From the NCBI GenBank assembly GCA_038234975.1, contig JBBSUK010000115.1:1-11546 (forward strand): a stretch of 11,546 nucleotides of DNA, read 5' to 3'. The notes under the pieces are model-generated. The model worked only from the letters and a program-made list of their open reading frames with translations, searched no databases and was not told where the DNA came from. The stretch is from Schlegelella_A sp038234975. GTDB lineage: Bacteria > Pseudomonadota > Gammaproteobacteria > Burkholderiales > Burkholderiaceae_C. Position 1 is the first letter of the stretch. Every line of letters starts with the position of its first letter. The translations under genes and the position numbers were made by a program. Positions 1-7,489 of the stretch are shown here, in pieces.

Positions 1-1
1 G

Positions 2-1318
2 ACCGCGCAGGCGGTCCGCGAACAGCACGGTCGCGACGAGTCGCCGATCGACGCGCCACCACCCGAGGCGGTGGTCTTCTGCGAGAGCACGGACGAGGTT
101 GCGGAGGTCGTGAAGCTCGCCGACCGCCACGCCGTGCCGGTGATCCCGTTCGGCGTCGGCTCGTCGCTCGAAGGTCACCTGCTCGCCGTGCAGGGCGGCA
201 TCAGCATCGACCTGTCGGGGATGAAGCAGGTGCTGTCGGTGAATGCCGAGGACCTCACCGTGACCGTGCAGGCCGGCGTCACGCGAAGCCAGCTGAACGA
301 CGAGATCCGCCACACCGGCCTGTTCTTCCCGATCGATCCCGGCGCCGACGCGTCGATCGGCGGCATGAGCGCCACACGTGCGAGCGGCACCAACGCCGTT
401 CGCTACGGCACGATGCGCGAGAACGTGCTCGGTCTGACGGTCGTGACGCCGAACGGCAGCGCCGTCCACACCGGCACGCGCGCGCGCAAGTCGTCGGCGG
501 GCTACGACCTGACGCGGCTGTTCGTCGGCAGCGAAGGCACGCTCGGCGTGATGACGGAGATCACGTTGCGCGTCTATCCGGTGCCCGAGGCGATGTCGGC
601 CGCGACCTGCACGTTCCCGTCGATCGATGCGGCGGTGCGCACGACGATCCAGATCATCCAGATCGGCATCCCGATCGCCCGCTGCGAGCTGCTCGACACC
701 TTCGCCGTCCAGGCCGTCAACCGCCACGACAAGCTCAGCCTCACCGAAGCGCCGATGCTGCTGATGGAGTTCCACGGCAGCGAGGCCGGCGTCGCCGAGC
801 AGGCGGCGATGGTCCAGGAGATCGCCACCGAGCACGGTGGCGAGGGCTTCCAGTGGGCGACGACCCCCGAGGAGCGCAAGAAGCTGTGGACCGCGCGGCA
901 CCGTGCCTATTTCGCGGGGCTGCAGATGAAGCCGGGATGCCGCACGGTGACGACCGACACCTGCGTGCCGATCTCGCGCCTGGCCGAGTCGGTGACCCAG
1001 GCGTCGGAGGAGGCGCTTGCGGCCGGCATGCAGCACTACATCGTCGGCCACGTCGGCGATGGCAACTTCCACATCGCCTATCTGGTCGACCCGAACAAGC
1101 CCGAGGAGCGCGAGGTCGCGGAAAAGCTCAACGAGGGCGTGGTGATGCGGGCACTGGCAATGGACGGCACGTGCAGCGGCGAACACGGCGTCGGCCTGCA
1201 CAAGATGGGCTTCCTCGTGATGGAAGCCGGCGACGACGCGATCGGCCTGATGCGCACGATCAAACGTGCGCTCGACCCGAAGAACATCATGAATCCCGGA
1301 AAGATCTTCGCGCTGTAG
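2..1318 (+). CDS. FAD-linked D-lactate / D-2-hydroxyacid dehydrogenase (5' partial)
   Basis: The frame is open to the left window edge, so the start is missing; 438 codons are visible, and about 20-40 N-terminal residues are probably lost. The internal ATG at 71 is unlikely to be the true start because the frame upstream still reads like protein (REQHGRDESPIDAPPPEAVV). The protein belongs to the VAO/PCMH flavoprotein family (GlcD/DLD type). The FAD-binding half shows PFGVGSSLEGH and then PGADASIGGMSATRASGTNA, the usual pyrophosphate-contacting stretches. The C-terminal FAD-oxidase half shows HVGDGNFH, whose histidines are metal and substrate ligands in this family, and the terminal CSGEHGVGLHK motif. 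The family oxidises D-lactate or a related 2-hydroxyacid to the 2-oxoacid and passes electrons to cytochrome c or the quinone pool. The pattern is closest to the D-lactate dehydrogenase (cytochrome) branch, but glycolate or 2-hydroxyglutarate cannot be excluded. It ends TAG at 1316-1318, 23 bp from the convergent spoVR. Confidence 0.9.
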   Translation, partial: TAQAVREQHGRDESPIDAPPPEAVVFCESTDEVAEVVKLADRHAVPVIPFGVGSSLEGHLLAVQGGISIDLSGMKQVLSVNAEDLTVTVQAGVTRSQLNDEIRHTGLFFPIDPGADASIGGMSATRASGTNAVRYGTMRENVLGLTVVTPNGSAVHTGTRARKSSAGYDLTRLFVGSEGTLGVMTEITLRVYPVPEAMSAATCTFPSIDAAVRTTIQIIQIGIPIARCELLDTFAVQAVNRHDKLSLTEAPMLLMEFHGSEAGVAEQAAMVQEIATEHGGEGFQWATTPEERKKLWTARHRAYFAGLQMKPGCRTVTTDTCVPISRLAESVTQASEEALAAGMQHYIVGHVGDGNFHIAYLVDPNKPEEREVAEKLNEGVVMRALAMDGTCSGEHGVGLHKMGFLVMEAGDDAIGLMRTIKRALDPKNIMNPGKIFAL

Positions 1319-1341
1319 CGCGCGACGACCTCAACGGCGGG

Positions 1342-2970
1342 CTAGTCACGCGCGAGTTCGGAGGCCGTCACCGACCAGTTGGTGGTGACGTCGCCCCAGG
1401 CGTCGACGCTCTCCAGGTTCACGCCGAATCCCCACAGCCGCGCGACGTGCTTGAGCACCTCGTCGGCGCCGTCGTGCAGCGGTCGATTGCCGTGTCGCGT
1501 GTGGCGCAGCGTCAGCGACCGGTCGCCGCGCAGGTTCACGCTCCACACCTGGATGTCGGGCTCGCGCGAGGCGAGGTCGTACTGGCGCGACAGGGCCTCG
1601 CGGACGTGCCGGTAGCCGCCGTCGTCGTGGATCGCCGCGACCTTGAGGTGCTCCTCGTGCTCGTCGTCGAGGATGGAGAACAGGCGCAGGTCGCGGATCA
1701 CCTTGGGCGACAGGTACTGGCCGATGAAGCTCTCGTCCTTGAAGTTGCGCATCGCGAGGTGCAGCGCCGGCAGCCACGGCGTTCCGGCCAGCTGCGGGAA
1801 CCACTCGCGGTCTTCGTCGGTCGGCTGCTCGCAGATGCGCTTGATGTCGGTGTACATCGCGAAGCCGAGCGCGTAGGGGTTGATGCCGCCGTAGGCCGGG
1901 TGGCCGACCGGAGGCTGGAAGATCACGTTGGTGTGCGACTTCAGCCACTCGATCATCACGCCGTCGGTGAGGTGGCCTTCGTCGTAGAGCGTGTTGAGCA
2001 GGTGGTGGTGCCAGAACGTGGCCCAGCCCTCGTTCATCACCTGCGTCTGGCGCTGCGGGTAGAAGTACTGCGCCACCTTGCGCACGATGCGCACGATCTC
2101 GCGCTGCCACGGCTCGAGCAACGGCGCGTTCTTCTCGATGAAGTACAGCAGGTTCTCCTGCGGCTCGGCCGGGAAGCGCTTGGCTTCGGCCGTGGCGTCG
2201 CCGGCGCCGGCCTTTCTCGGCAGCGTGCGCCAGATGTCGTTGACCTGCGCCTGCGCGTAGGCGAGGCGCTCGGCGCGCCGCGTCTGTTCCTCGGCGAGCG
2301 AGATCCGGCTCGGCCGGTGGTAGCGGTCGACGCCGTGGTTCTGCAGCGCGTGACAGCTGTCGAGCACGTCTTCGACCGCCTGCAGGCCGTGCTTCTCCTC
2401 GCACTCGGCCACGTAATTCCTCGCGTAGACGAGGTAGTCGACGATCGACGACGCATCGGTCCACAGGCGGAACAGGTAGTTGCCCTTGAAGAAGCTGTTG
2501 TGCCCGTACGCGGCGTGGGCGATGACGAGCGCCTGCATCGCCGTCGTGTTCTCCTCCATCAGATAGGAGATGCACGGCTCGGAATTGATGACGATCTCGT
2601 AGGCCAGGCCCATCTGGCCGCGCCGGTAGCTGCGCTCGTTGGCGATGAACTCCTTGCCGAAGCTCCAGTGCCGGTAGTTCACCGGCATGCCGACGGAGGC
2701 GTAGGCGTCCATCATCTGCTCGGCGGTGATGACCTCGAGCTGGTTCGGGAAGGTGTCGAGACCGAAGCGGGCGGCGCAGGCGCGGATCTTCTCGTGGTAC
2801 TGCTCGACGAGCTCGAAGGTCCAGTCGCTCGGGTCGGGCAGCGGCGAGGCGGGGCGCGGGCCGGCCGGCAGCGGCGCCGGCGGAAGGTTCTTCTCGGCCC
2901 TCAGCCGCCGTATCCCCGACGCCGCCGAGACGACGGGTGCCGGATGCTCGAGCGCGGTGGTGTCGTTCAT
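1342..2970 (-). CDS. spoVR: SpoVR family protein (YcgB-like)
   Basis: A 542-residue protein starting at ATG 2970. That start overlaps the stop of the upstream DUF444 gene as ATGA (2967-2970), which decides it over a longer frame reaching 3138 that would run inside DUF444. The sequence follows E. coli YcgB almost throughout: QLEVITAEQMMDAY (about 77-90), HWSFGKEFIANER (101-113), EIVINSEPCISYLMEEN (125-141), the HAAYGHNSFFKGNY stretch (152-165), and later QVMNEGWATFWHH and RGDRSLTLRH. The HxxxxH and NEGWATFWH patterns look metal-binding or hydrolase-like, but no enzymatic activity is established. In Bacillus, SpoVR acts in spore cortex formation; in non-sporulating Proteobacteria it accompanies PrkA and DUF444 and is starvation/stationary-phase induced. 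The first 45 or so residues are an Ala/Pro-rich stretch (PPAPLPAGPRPASPLPDP) longer than the E. coli N-terminus. It is the last gene of the operon. A GAAGG about 9 nt before the ATG may serve as ribosome binding site. Confidence 0.95.
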   Translation of the reverse strand: MNDTTALEHPAPVVSAASGIRRLRAEKNLPPAPLPAGPRPASPLPDPSDWTFELVEQYHEKIRACAARFGLDTFPNQLEVITAEQMMDAYASVGMPVNYRHWSFGKEFIANERSYRRGQMGLAYEIVINSEPCISYLMEENTTAMQALVIAHAAYGHNSFFKGNYLFRLWTDASSIVDYLVYARNYVAECEEKHGLQAVEDVLDSCHALQNHGVDRYHRPSRISLAEEQTRRAERLAYAQAQVNDIWRTLPRKAGAGDATAEAKRFPAEPQENLLYFIEKNAPLLEPWQREIVRIVRKVAQYFYPQRQTQVMNEGWATFWHHHLLNTLYDEGHLTDGVMIEWLKSHTNVIFQPPVGHPAYGGINPYALGFAMYTDIKRICEQPTDEDREWFPQLAGTPWLPALHLAMRNFKDESFIGQYLSPKVIRDLRLFSILDDEHEEHLKVAAIHDDGGYRHVREALSRQYDLASREPDIQVWSVNLRGDRSLTLRHTRHGNRPLHDGADEVLKHVARLWGFGVNLESVDAWGDVTTNWSVTASELARD

Positions 2971-4247
2971 GCGGCCATGCCTTCGCGTTTGAACAGCTCC
3001 CTGAACACCGGATAGATCTGCGACGCCTCCGTCACCTTGCGCATCGCGAAGCCGCGCTCGGTGGTCTGCAGCCGCGCGTACTCCTCCCACAGGTTCTGCT
3101 CTTCCTCGGCGACCTGCACGTAGGCGAAGTAGCGGCACTTCGGCAGCAGCGTGTCGACCAGCAGCTCGCGGCAGCGGCCGGAATCGTGGTGCCAGTTGTC
3201 GCCGTCGCTCGCCTGCGCGCCGTAGATGTTCCAGTCACTCGCCGAATAACGCTGCTCGATGATCTCGTTCATCAGCACGAGAGCGCTCGAGACGACCGTG
3301 CCGCCGGTCTCGCGGGCGCGGAAGAAGTTTTCCTCGTCGACCTCCTGCGCCTGCGTGTGGTGGCGGATGAAGACGAGGTCGATCTTCTCGTAGTGCCGAG
3401 TGAGAAACAGATAGAGCAGGATGAAGAAACGCTTGGACAGGTCCTTGCGCGACTCGTCCATCGAGCCGGAGACGTCCATCAGGCAGAACATCACCGCCTT
3501 GGCGGTCGGCACCGGCATCCTGACGCGGTTGCGAAAGCGCAGGTCGATCGGGTCGAGATAGGGGATCCGCGCCAGGCGGGCGCGCAGTGCGCCGATCTGC
3601 TCCTCGATCTCCTTTCGGGCCAGCGCCTCGGCGGCGTCGCCGCCGTGCGCGGGCAGCTCGGCGAGCTGCAGCACGAGCGCATTCAACTCGGCGCGCGAGC
3701 CGGCGCCGATGGCGACGCGACGGCCGATCGCGCCGCGCATCGAGCGGATCACCGAGAGGTTGCTCGGCGTGCCGCTCGACGCGTAGCCGGCGCGCTGGCT
3801 CTTCATCTCCGGCGTCTCGACGAGTTGCGTGCGCGTCATGCGCGGCAGCGCCAGGTCGTCGAAGAAGATCTGCATGAACTCTTCCTTGGTGAGGTGGAAG
3901 ACGAAGTCGTCCTCTCCCCCGGTCGAGTCGCCGGCCTGGCCGCTGCCGTTGCCCTTGCCGCCGCCACCCTGCGGCCGTTCGATGTGGTCGCCGCGAACAT
4001 ATTCCCGGTTGCCCGGATGCACCATCTCGCGCGCGCCGCCGGTGCCGTGACGGAAGGTCGGCTCGGTGATGTCGCGCCTCGGCAGGTGGATGTCCTCGCC
4101 CTTCTCGATGTCGCGTATGCCGCGCTGGTCGACCGCCTTCTTCACCGCCTCGCGGACCTGCGACTGGTAGCGCCGCAGGAACCGCTCACGGTTGCCGATC
4201 GACTTGTTCTTGCCGGCGAGGCGCCGGTCGATGATCTGCTGGAGCAT
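2967..4247 (-). CDS. yeaH: DUF444 / YeaH-YhbH family protein with von Willebrand A domain
   Basis: A 426-residue protein, essentially the length of E. coli YeaH (about 427). The N-terminus (NRERFLRRYQ, about 19-28, then DIHLPRRDITEPTF, 52-65) and the HPGNREYVRGD stretch (77-87) are typical of the family. A low-complexity Gly-rich linker follows (about 94-111). The C-terminal half is a vWA-like domain: DVSGSMD (258-264) is a DxSxS MIDAS motif, ETGGTVVSSAL (313-323) carries the MIDAS threonine, and AQASDGDNW (344-352) supplies a further acidic loop. A metal-dependent protein-interaction role, probably with PrkA and SpoVR, is inferred from these motifs and from the conserved gene cluster; the biochemical function is not known. 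The start ATG lies 7 bp after the prkA stop with only a weak Shine-Dalgarno, so translation is probably coupled to prkA. The stop overlaps the spoVR start by 4 bp. Confidence 0.94.
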   Translation of the reverse strand: MLQQIIDRRLAGKNKSIGNRERFLRRYQSQVREAVKKAVDQRGIRDIEKGEDIHLPRRDITEPTFRHGTGGAREMVHPGNREYVRGDHIERPQGGGGKGNGSGQAGDSTGGEDDFVFHLTKEEFMQIFFDDLALPRMTRTQLVETPEMKSQRAGYASSGTPSNLSVIRSMRGAIGRRVAIGAGSRAELNALVLQLAELPAHGGDAAEALARKEIEEQIGALRARLARIPYLDPIDLRFRNRVRMPVPTAKAVMFCLMDVSGSMDESRKDLSKRFFILLYLFLTRHYEKIDLVFIRHHTQAQEVDEENFFRARETGGTVVSSALVLMNEIIEQRYSASDWNIYGAQASDGDNWHHDSGRCRELLVDTLLPKCRYFAYVQVAEEEQNLWEEYARLQTTERGFAMRKVTEASQIYPVFRELFKREGMAA

Positions 4248-4254
4248 CGCCGGC

Positions 4255-6177
4255 CTAGCTGCTCTTCCTCACCCGCAGATACCACTCGCACAGCAGCCGC
4301 ACCTGCTTGGCCGTGTACCCCTTCTCGACCATGCGGTTGACGAAGTTCTCGTGCTTCTTCGCGTCTTCCGCGCTCGCCTTGGCGTTGAAGCTGATGACCG
4401 GCAGCAGCTCTTCGGTGTTGGAGAACATCTTCTTCTCGATCACCGTGCGCAGCTTCTCGTAGCTCGTCCACAGCGGGTTCGTGCCGCTGTTGTTGGCGCG
4501 CGCCCGCAGCACGAAGTTGACGATCTCGTTGCGGAAGTCCTTCGGGTTCGAGATCCCCGCGGGCTTCTCGATCTTCTCTAGCTCGGAGTTGAGCTGGGCG
4601 CGGTCGAACACCTCGCCGGTATCGGTGTCGCGGTATTCCTGGTCCTGGATCCAGTAGTCGGCGTAGGTCACGTAGCGGTCGAAGATGTTCTGCCCGTACT
4701 CGCTGTAGCTCTCGAGGTACGCAGTCTGGATCTCCTTGCCGATGAACTCGGCATAGCGCGCCGACAGATGCTCCTTGATGTAGCCCAGGTACTTCTGCTC
4801 GGTCTCGGCCGGGAACTGCTCGCGCTCGATCTGCTGCTCGAGCACGTACATCAGGTGCACCGGGTTGGCGGCGACCTCGGCCGGGTCGAAGTTGAAGACC
4901 TTCGACAGGATCTTGAAGGCGAAGCGAGTCGAGACGCCGCTCATGCCCTCGTCGACGCCGGCGTAGTCGCGATACTCCTGGTAGCTCTTGGCGCGAGGGT
5001 CGGTGTCCTTCAGGTTGTCGCCGTCGTAGATCAGCATCTTCGAATGCAGCGACGAGTTCTCCGGCTCCTTCAGCCGCGTGAGGATCGCGAACTGGCTCAT
5101 CATGCGCAGCGTTCCGGGCGCGCACTTGGCCTCGGCGAGCGACGAGCCGCGCAGCAGCTTCTCGTAGATCTTCACCTCCTCGGAGGTGCGCAGGCAGTAC
5201 GGCACCTTGACGATGTAGATCCGGTCGAGGAAGGCCTCGTTGTTCTTGTTGTTGCGAAACGCCTTCCACTCGCTCTCGTTGCTGTGCGCCAGCACGATGC
5301 CGTCGAACGGGATGGCGCCGAACCCTTCGGTGCCCTTGAAGTTGCCTTCCTGCGTTGCCGTGAGCAGGGGATGCAGCACCTTGATCGGCGCCTTGAACAT
5401 CTCGACGAACTCGAGCAGGCCCTGGTTCGCGAGGCACAGGCCGCCCGAGAAGCTGTACGCGTCGGGGTCGTCCTGCGCGAACGTCTCGAGCTTGCGGATG
5501 TCGACCTTGCCGACGAGCGCCGAGATGTCCTGGTTGTTCTCGTCGCCCGGCTCGGTCTTGGAGACGCCGATCTGCCGGAGCACGCTCGGATGCCGCTTGA
5601 CGATCCGGAACCGGCGAATGTCGCCGCCGAACTCCTCGAGCCGCTTGACGGCCCACGGACTCATGATGCGATTGAGGTAGCGCGCGGGAATGCCGTATTC
5701 CTTCTCGAGCAGAGGCCCGTCCTCGCCGGGGTCGAACAGCCCGAGCGGCGACTCGTTCACCGGCGACCCCTTGATCGCGTAGAACGGCACGTGCTCCATC
5801 AGCTGCTTCAGCCGCTCGGCGATCGAGCTCTTGCCGCCGCCCACGGGGCCGAGCAGGTACAGGATCTGCTTCTTCTCCTCCAGGCCCTGCGCCGCGTGGC
5901 GGAAGTACGAGACGACCTGCTCGATCGCGTCCTCCATGCCGTAGAACTCGGCGAACGCGGGGTATATCTTGATGACCTTGTTGGCGAACAGCCGCGAGGT
6001 GCGCGGGTCGTTTCGCGTGTCGACCATCTGCGGCTCGCCGATCGCCTTGAGCATGCGCTCGGCGGCGGTCGCGTAGGCAAGCGGATTGCGCTTGCACTCG
6101 GCGAGGTAGTCCTCGATCGACAGCTCTTCTTCACGACTGCGCTCGAAGCGCGCTGCGAAGTTGCCGATGACATCCAT
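4255..6177 (-). CDS. prkA: PrkA family serine protein kinase (YeaG-like)
   Basis: A 640-residue cytoplasmic protein, close to E. coli YeaG (644). The N-terminal AAA+ domain (roughly 20-380) contains Walker A GPVGGGKS (110-117), a Walker-B-like GLLEFVEMFK (253-262), a sensor-like AHSNESEW (297-304), and FLDRIYIVKVPY (316-327) with a candidate arginine finger. The C-terminal PrkA domain (about 385-640) contains FKILSKVFNFDP and YWIQDQEYRDTDTGE. PrkA proteins are reported serine kinases; YeaG supports E. coli adaptation to sustained nitrogen starvation, and a protease-like role has been proposed for the Bacillus protein. The start is ATG 6177, preceded by AGGAG with 7-nt spacing; an out-of-frame ATG lies at 6173. 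It is the first gene of the prkA-DUF444-spoVR operon. A sigma-54 type promoter lies about 230 bp upstream, followed by a leader rich in inverted repeats. Confidence 0.96.
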   Translation of the reverse strand: MDVIGNFAARFERSREEELSIEDYLAECKRNPLAYATAAERMLKAIGEPQMVDTRNDPRTSRLFANKVIKIYPAFAEFYGMEDAIEQVVSYFRHAAQGLEEKKQILYLLGPVGGGKSSIAERLKQLMEHVPFYAIKGSPVNESPLGLFDPGEDGPLLEKEYGIPARYLNRIMSPWAVKRLEEFGGDIRRFRIVKRHPSVLRQIGVSKTEPGDENNQDISALVGKVDIRKLETFAQDDPDAYSFSGGLCLANQGLLEFVEMFKAPIKVLHPLLTATQEGNFKGTEGFGAIPFDGIVLAHSNESEWKAFRNNKNNEAFLDRIYIVKVPYCLRTSEEVKIYEKLLRGSSLAEAKCAPGTLRMMSQFAILTRLKEPENSSLHSKMLIYDGDNLKDTDPRAKSYQEYRDYAGVDEGMSGVSTRFAFKILSKVFNFDPAEVAANPVHLMYVLEQQIEREQFPAETEQKYLGYIKEHLSARYAEFIGKEIQTAYLESYSEYGQNIFDRYVTYADYWIQDQEYRDTDTGEVFDRAQLNSELEKIEKPAGISNPKDFRNEIVNFVLRARANNSGTNPLWTSYEKLRTVIEKKMFSNTEELLPVISFNAKASAEDAKKHENFVNRMVEKGYTAKQVRLLCEWYLRVRKSS

Positions 6178-6184
6178 GCTGATT

Positions 6185-6189
6185 CTCCT
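6185..6189 (-). promoter_or_regulatory. Shine-Dalgarno of prkA
   Basis: On the minus strand AGGAG precedes the prkA ATG (6177-6175) with a 7-nt spacer, AATCAGC. This is the strongest ribosome binding site in the window and fixes the prkA start. Other genes here mostly rely on start/stop overlaps. It lies about 16 nt downstream of an 8-bp perfect hairpin in the leader (6206-6226). Confidence 0.8.
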
Positions 6190-6205
6190 GTTCGACGAGG
6201 AGGCG

Positions 6206-6374
6206 CCGAGGGCTCGTGGCCCTCGGACATCCGGGGAAGTTCTGATGGAGCCCCGGACCGCAGTCCAGTGGCGCCATCAGAGCTTTCCTTCACCAGCAGG
6301 TGCGGTTCAAGCTTCGGTCATCGTGCCACACGCGAAGCGCCGAAATGGGTGTCCTTCCCGACACAGACTTCGCG
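6206..6374 (-). promoter_or_regulatory. Structured 5' leader of the prkA operon (inverted repeats)
   Basis: Between the predicted promoter and prkA several inverted repeats can be read directly. (a) 6206-6213 pairs with 6219-6226, an 8-bp perfect stem CCGAGGGC/GCCCTCGG with a 5-nt loop. (b) 6230-6236 pairs with 6251-6257, TCCGGGG/CCCCGGA. (c) 6241-6248 pairs with 6274-6281, TCTGATGG/CCATCAGA; this overlaps (b), so the two are mutually exclusive. (d) 6331-6337 pairs with 6368-6374, CGCGAAG/CTTCGCG, enclosing an inner stem 6349-6353/6360-6364, GTGTC/GACAC. No stem is followed by a U-run, so none is a simple terminator. No known riboswitch class is recognised. A role in translation or mRNA stability is inference only; in such GC-rich DNA some pairing is expected by chance. 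Confidence 0.45.
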
Positions 6375-6406
6375 CAGCGGCACACGGCGTGAATTAGCAG
6401 CGGGTT

Positions 6407-6422
6407 AGCAAGCAACGTGCCG
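6407..6422 (-). promoter_or_regulatory. Sigma-54 (RpoN) type -24/-12 promoter for the prkA operon
   Basis: Read on the minus strand, this 16-mer is CGGCACG-TTGC-TTGCT. It matches the sigma-54 consensus TGGCACG-N4-TTGCW at every specified base except the first T. The invariant GG (6421-6420) and GC (6409-6408) are exactly 10 nt apart. Transcription would start near 6396, giving a leader of about 220 nt before prkA (ATG at 6177). The element sits in the only non-coding stretch between parB and prkA and points toward prkA. E. coli yeaGH, the homologous genes, are known to be sigma-54/NtrC dependent, which supports the call. I do not see a clear NtrC-type dyad upstream; the activator site could lie inside the 3' end of parB. 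Confidence 0.72.
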
Positions 6423-6465
6423 AATTCGATCCGGTTGACTCCGCATGCGAGCCGTGACGAAACGC

Positions 6466-7389
6466 TCACTGGCCCTCCAGGCCAAGCCGCGCGAGCAGTC
6501 CGTTCATCTCGTCGAGCGAAGCGAAGCCGATCGCGATCTCACCTCGTGCCGATCGCGACGCGGGATCGCCCTTGACGCGGATGGACACCGGTGCGGCGAG
6601 CACGTCGGCGAGTCGTTGTTCGATGCGGGTCACCTCGGATGTCGCCCTGGCGCCTGCGGTCTTGCGTGCTGCACCTCGGGGTGTCGCATCGCGCTTGACC
6701 TCGCGCGCAACGAGCCGCTCGGCTTCGCGCACGCTCAGCTTGCGCGCGACGACTTCGTGCGCCGCCGTCACCTGTCGCGCACCGGCGAGTGGCAGCAACG
6801 CACGCGCATGGCCCATCTCGAGCGCGCCGTCGCGCAGGAGCTTCTGTACCGGCTCGGCGAGCTGCAGCAGGCGGAGCAGGTTGCTCGCGGCACTGCGCGA
6901 GCGGCCGACCGCCTGCGCCGCGGCTTCGTGGGTGAGCCCGAACTCGTCGACGAGGCGCTGCAGGCCGCGCGCTTCGTCGAGCGGGTTGAGGTCCTCTCGC
7001 TGGATGTTTTCGATCAGCGCCATCGCTGCGGCAGCGCGATCGTCGACGTCGTGGACGACGACCGGGACCCGGTCGAGGCCGGCCATCGTCGCGGCGCGGA
7101 AGCGCCGCTCGCCGGCGATGATCTCGTAGCGGCCGATGTCTTGCGCGAGCGGCCGCACGAGCACCGGCTGCATCACGCCCTGGCTGCGCACGCTCGCGGC
7201 GAGCTCGGCGAGCGAGGCGTCGTCGATGCGGGTGCGTGGCTGGTAGCGACCCGGCTGGAGCCTGTCCATCGGCAGCGAGGTCGGCGCCGCATCGGGACGC
7301 GTCGACGACGCGTCGCCTGCGCTCGGCCCGAGCAACGCCTCGAGGCCGAGGCCGAGGCCCTTCTGTCTGCGGATCGCCACGGGGCGCAT
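6466..7389 (-). CDS. parB: Chromosome partitioning protein ParB
   Basis: A 307-residue ParB/Spo0J-family CTPase that loads at parS and spreads as a clamp. The N-terminal QKGLGLGLEALLG (9-21) is the ParA-contacting motif. The ParB/Srx CTP-binding domain contains GVMQPVLVRP (71-80), GERRFRAA (93-100) and ENIQRED (127-133). The helix-turn-helix DNA-binding domain (about 148-180) reads GLTHEAAAQAVGRSRSAASNLLRL. The C-terminal dimerisation domain is the last 50 or so residues. The start ATG at 7389 gives the usual family N-terminus but has no recognisable Shine-Dalgarno (the upstream bases are CTTCCTCGACA). Unlike the usual parAB operon, parB is 1.8 kb from parA, separated by a GNAT gene and by argC on the other strand, so it needs its own promoter in the 100-bp gap shared with argC. 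Its stop lies 44 bp from the sigma-54 element of prkA. Confidence 0.96.
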   Translation of the reverse strand: MRPVAIRRQKGLGLGLEALLGPSAGDASSTRPDAAPTSLPMDRLQPGRYQPRTRIDDASLAELAASVRSQGVMQPVLVRPLAQDIGRYEIIAGERRFRAATMAGLDRVPVVVHDVDDRAAAAMALIENIQREDLNPLDEARGLQRLVDEFGLTHEAAAQAVGRSRSAASNLLRLLQLAEPVQKLLRDGALEMGHARALLPLAGARQVTAAHEVVARKLSVREAERLVAREVKRDATPRGAARKTAGARATSEVTRIEQRLADVLAAPVSIRVKGDPASRSARGEIAIGFASLDEMNGLLARLGLEGQ

Positions 7390-7489
7390 TGTCGAGGAAG
7401 CGCGAACACGCCTCGCGGCGAGCGGACGCCGACGTGCTGCCGTATGCTTCTCGGTCCACGCATCGCGTCATTCCACCTTCTCGCAGGCC
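7390..7489. promoter_or_regulatory. Divergent intergenic region between parB and argC
   Basis: This 100-bp gap must hold the promoters of argC (+) and of the isolated parB (-). For argC, TATGCT at 7443-7448 is a possible -10 box, but no convincing -35 is visible 17 bp upstream; a GCAGG shortly before the ATG is a weak Shine-Dalgarno. For parB no strong box or Shine-Dalgarno is seen. I do not recognise an ArgR operator or a parS site here. The promoter assignment rests on gene orientation rather than on motifs. Confidence 0.5.

Noticed and set aside
1319..1354. CGCGCG repeated at 1319-1324 and 1349-1354 between the convergent dehydrogenase and spoVR, possibly a bidirectional terminator.
   Set aside because: The stem is only 6 bp of simple CG alternation, with a 24-nt loop and no T-run on either strand.
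853..3015. A 720-codon plus-strand open frame overlapping the dehydrogenase and spoVR.
   Set aside because: It is Arg/Ala/Val-rich antisense translation with no domain pattern, lying opposite strongly conserved genes; a typical GC-rich shadow frame.
4142..6097. A 651-codon minus-strand frame overlapping prkA.
   Set aside because: It is an alternative frame of prkA with Arg/Gln-rich composition; prkA itself matches its family over full length.
6322..6328. A perfect TGGCACG on the minus strand inside the prkA leader, resembling a second sigma-54 -24 element.
   Set aside because: At the required spacing the -12 element reads CCGAA instead of TTGCA/T, without the invariant GC, so it is not a usable sigma-54 promoter.
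6442..6449. CGCATGCG palindrome just upstream of the sigma-54 element, considered as an activator site.
   Set aside because: It is only 8 bp, lies too close to the -24 box for a typical enhancer site, and is unlike the NtrC consensus.
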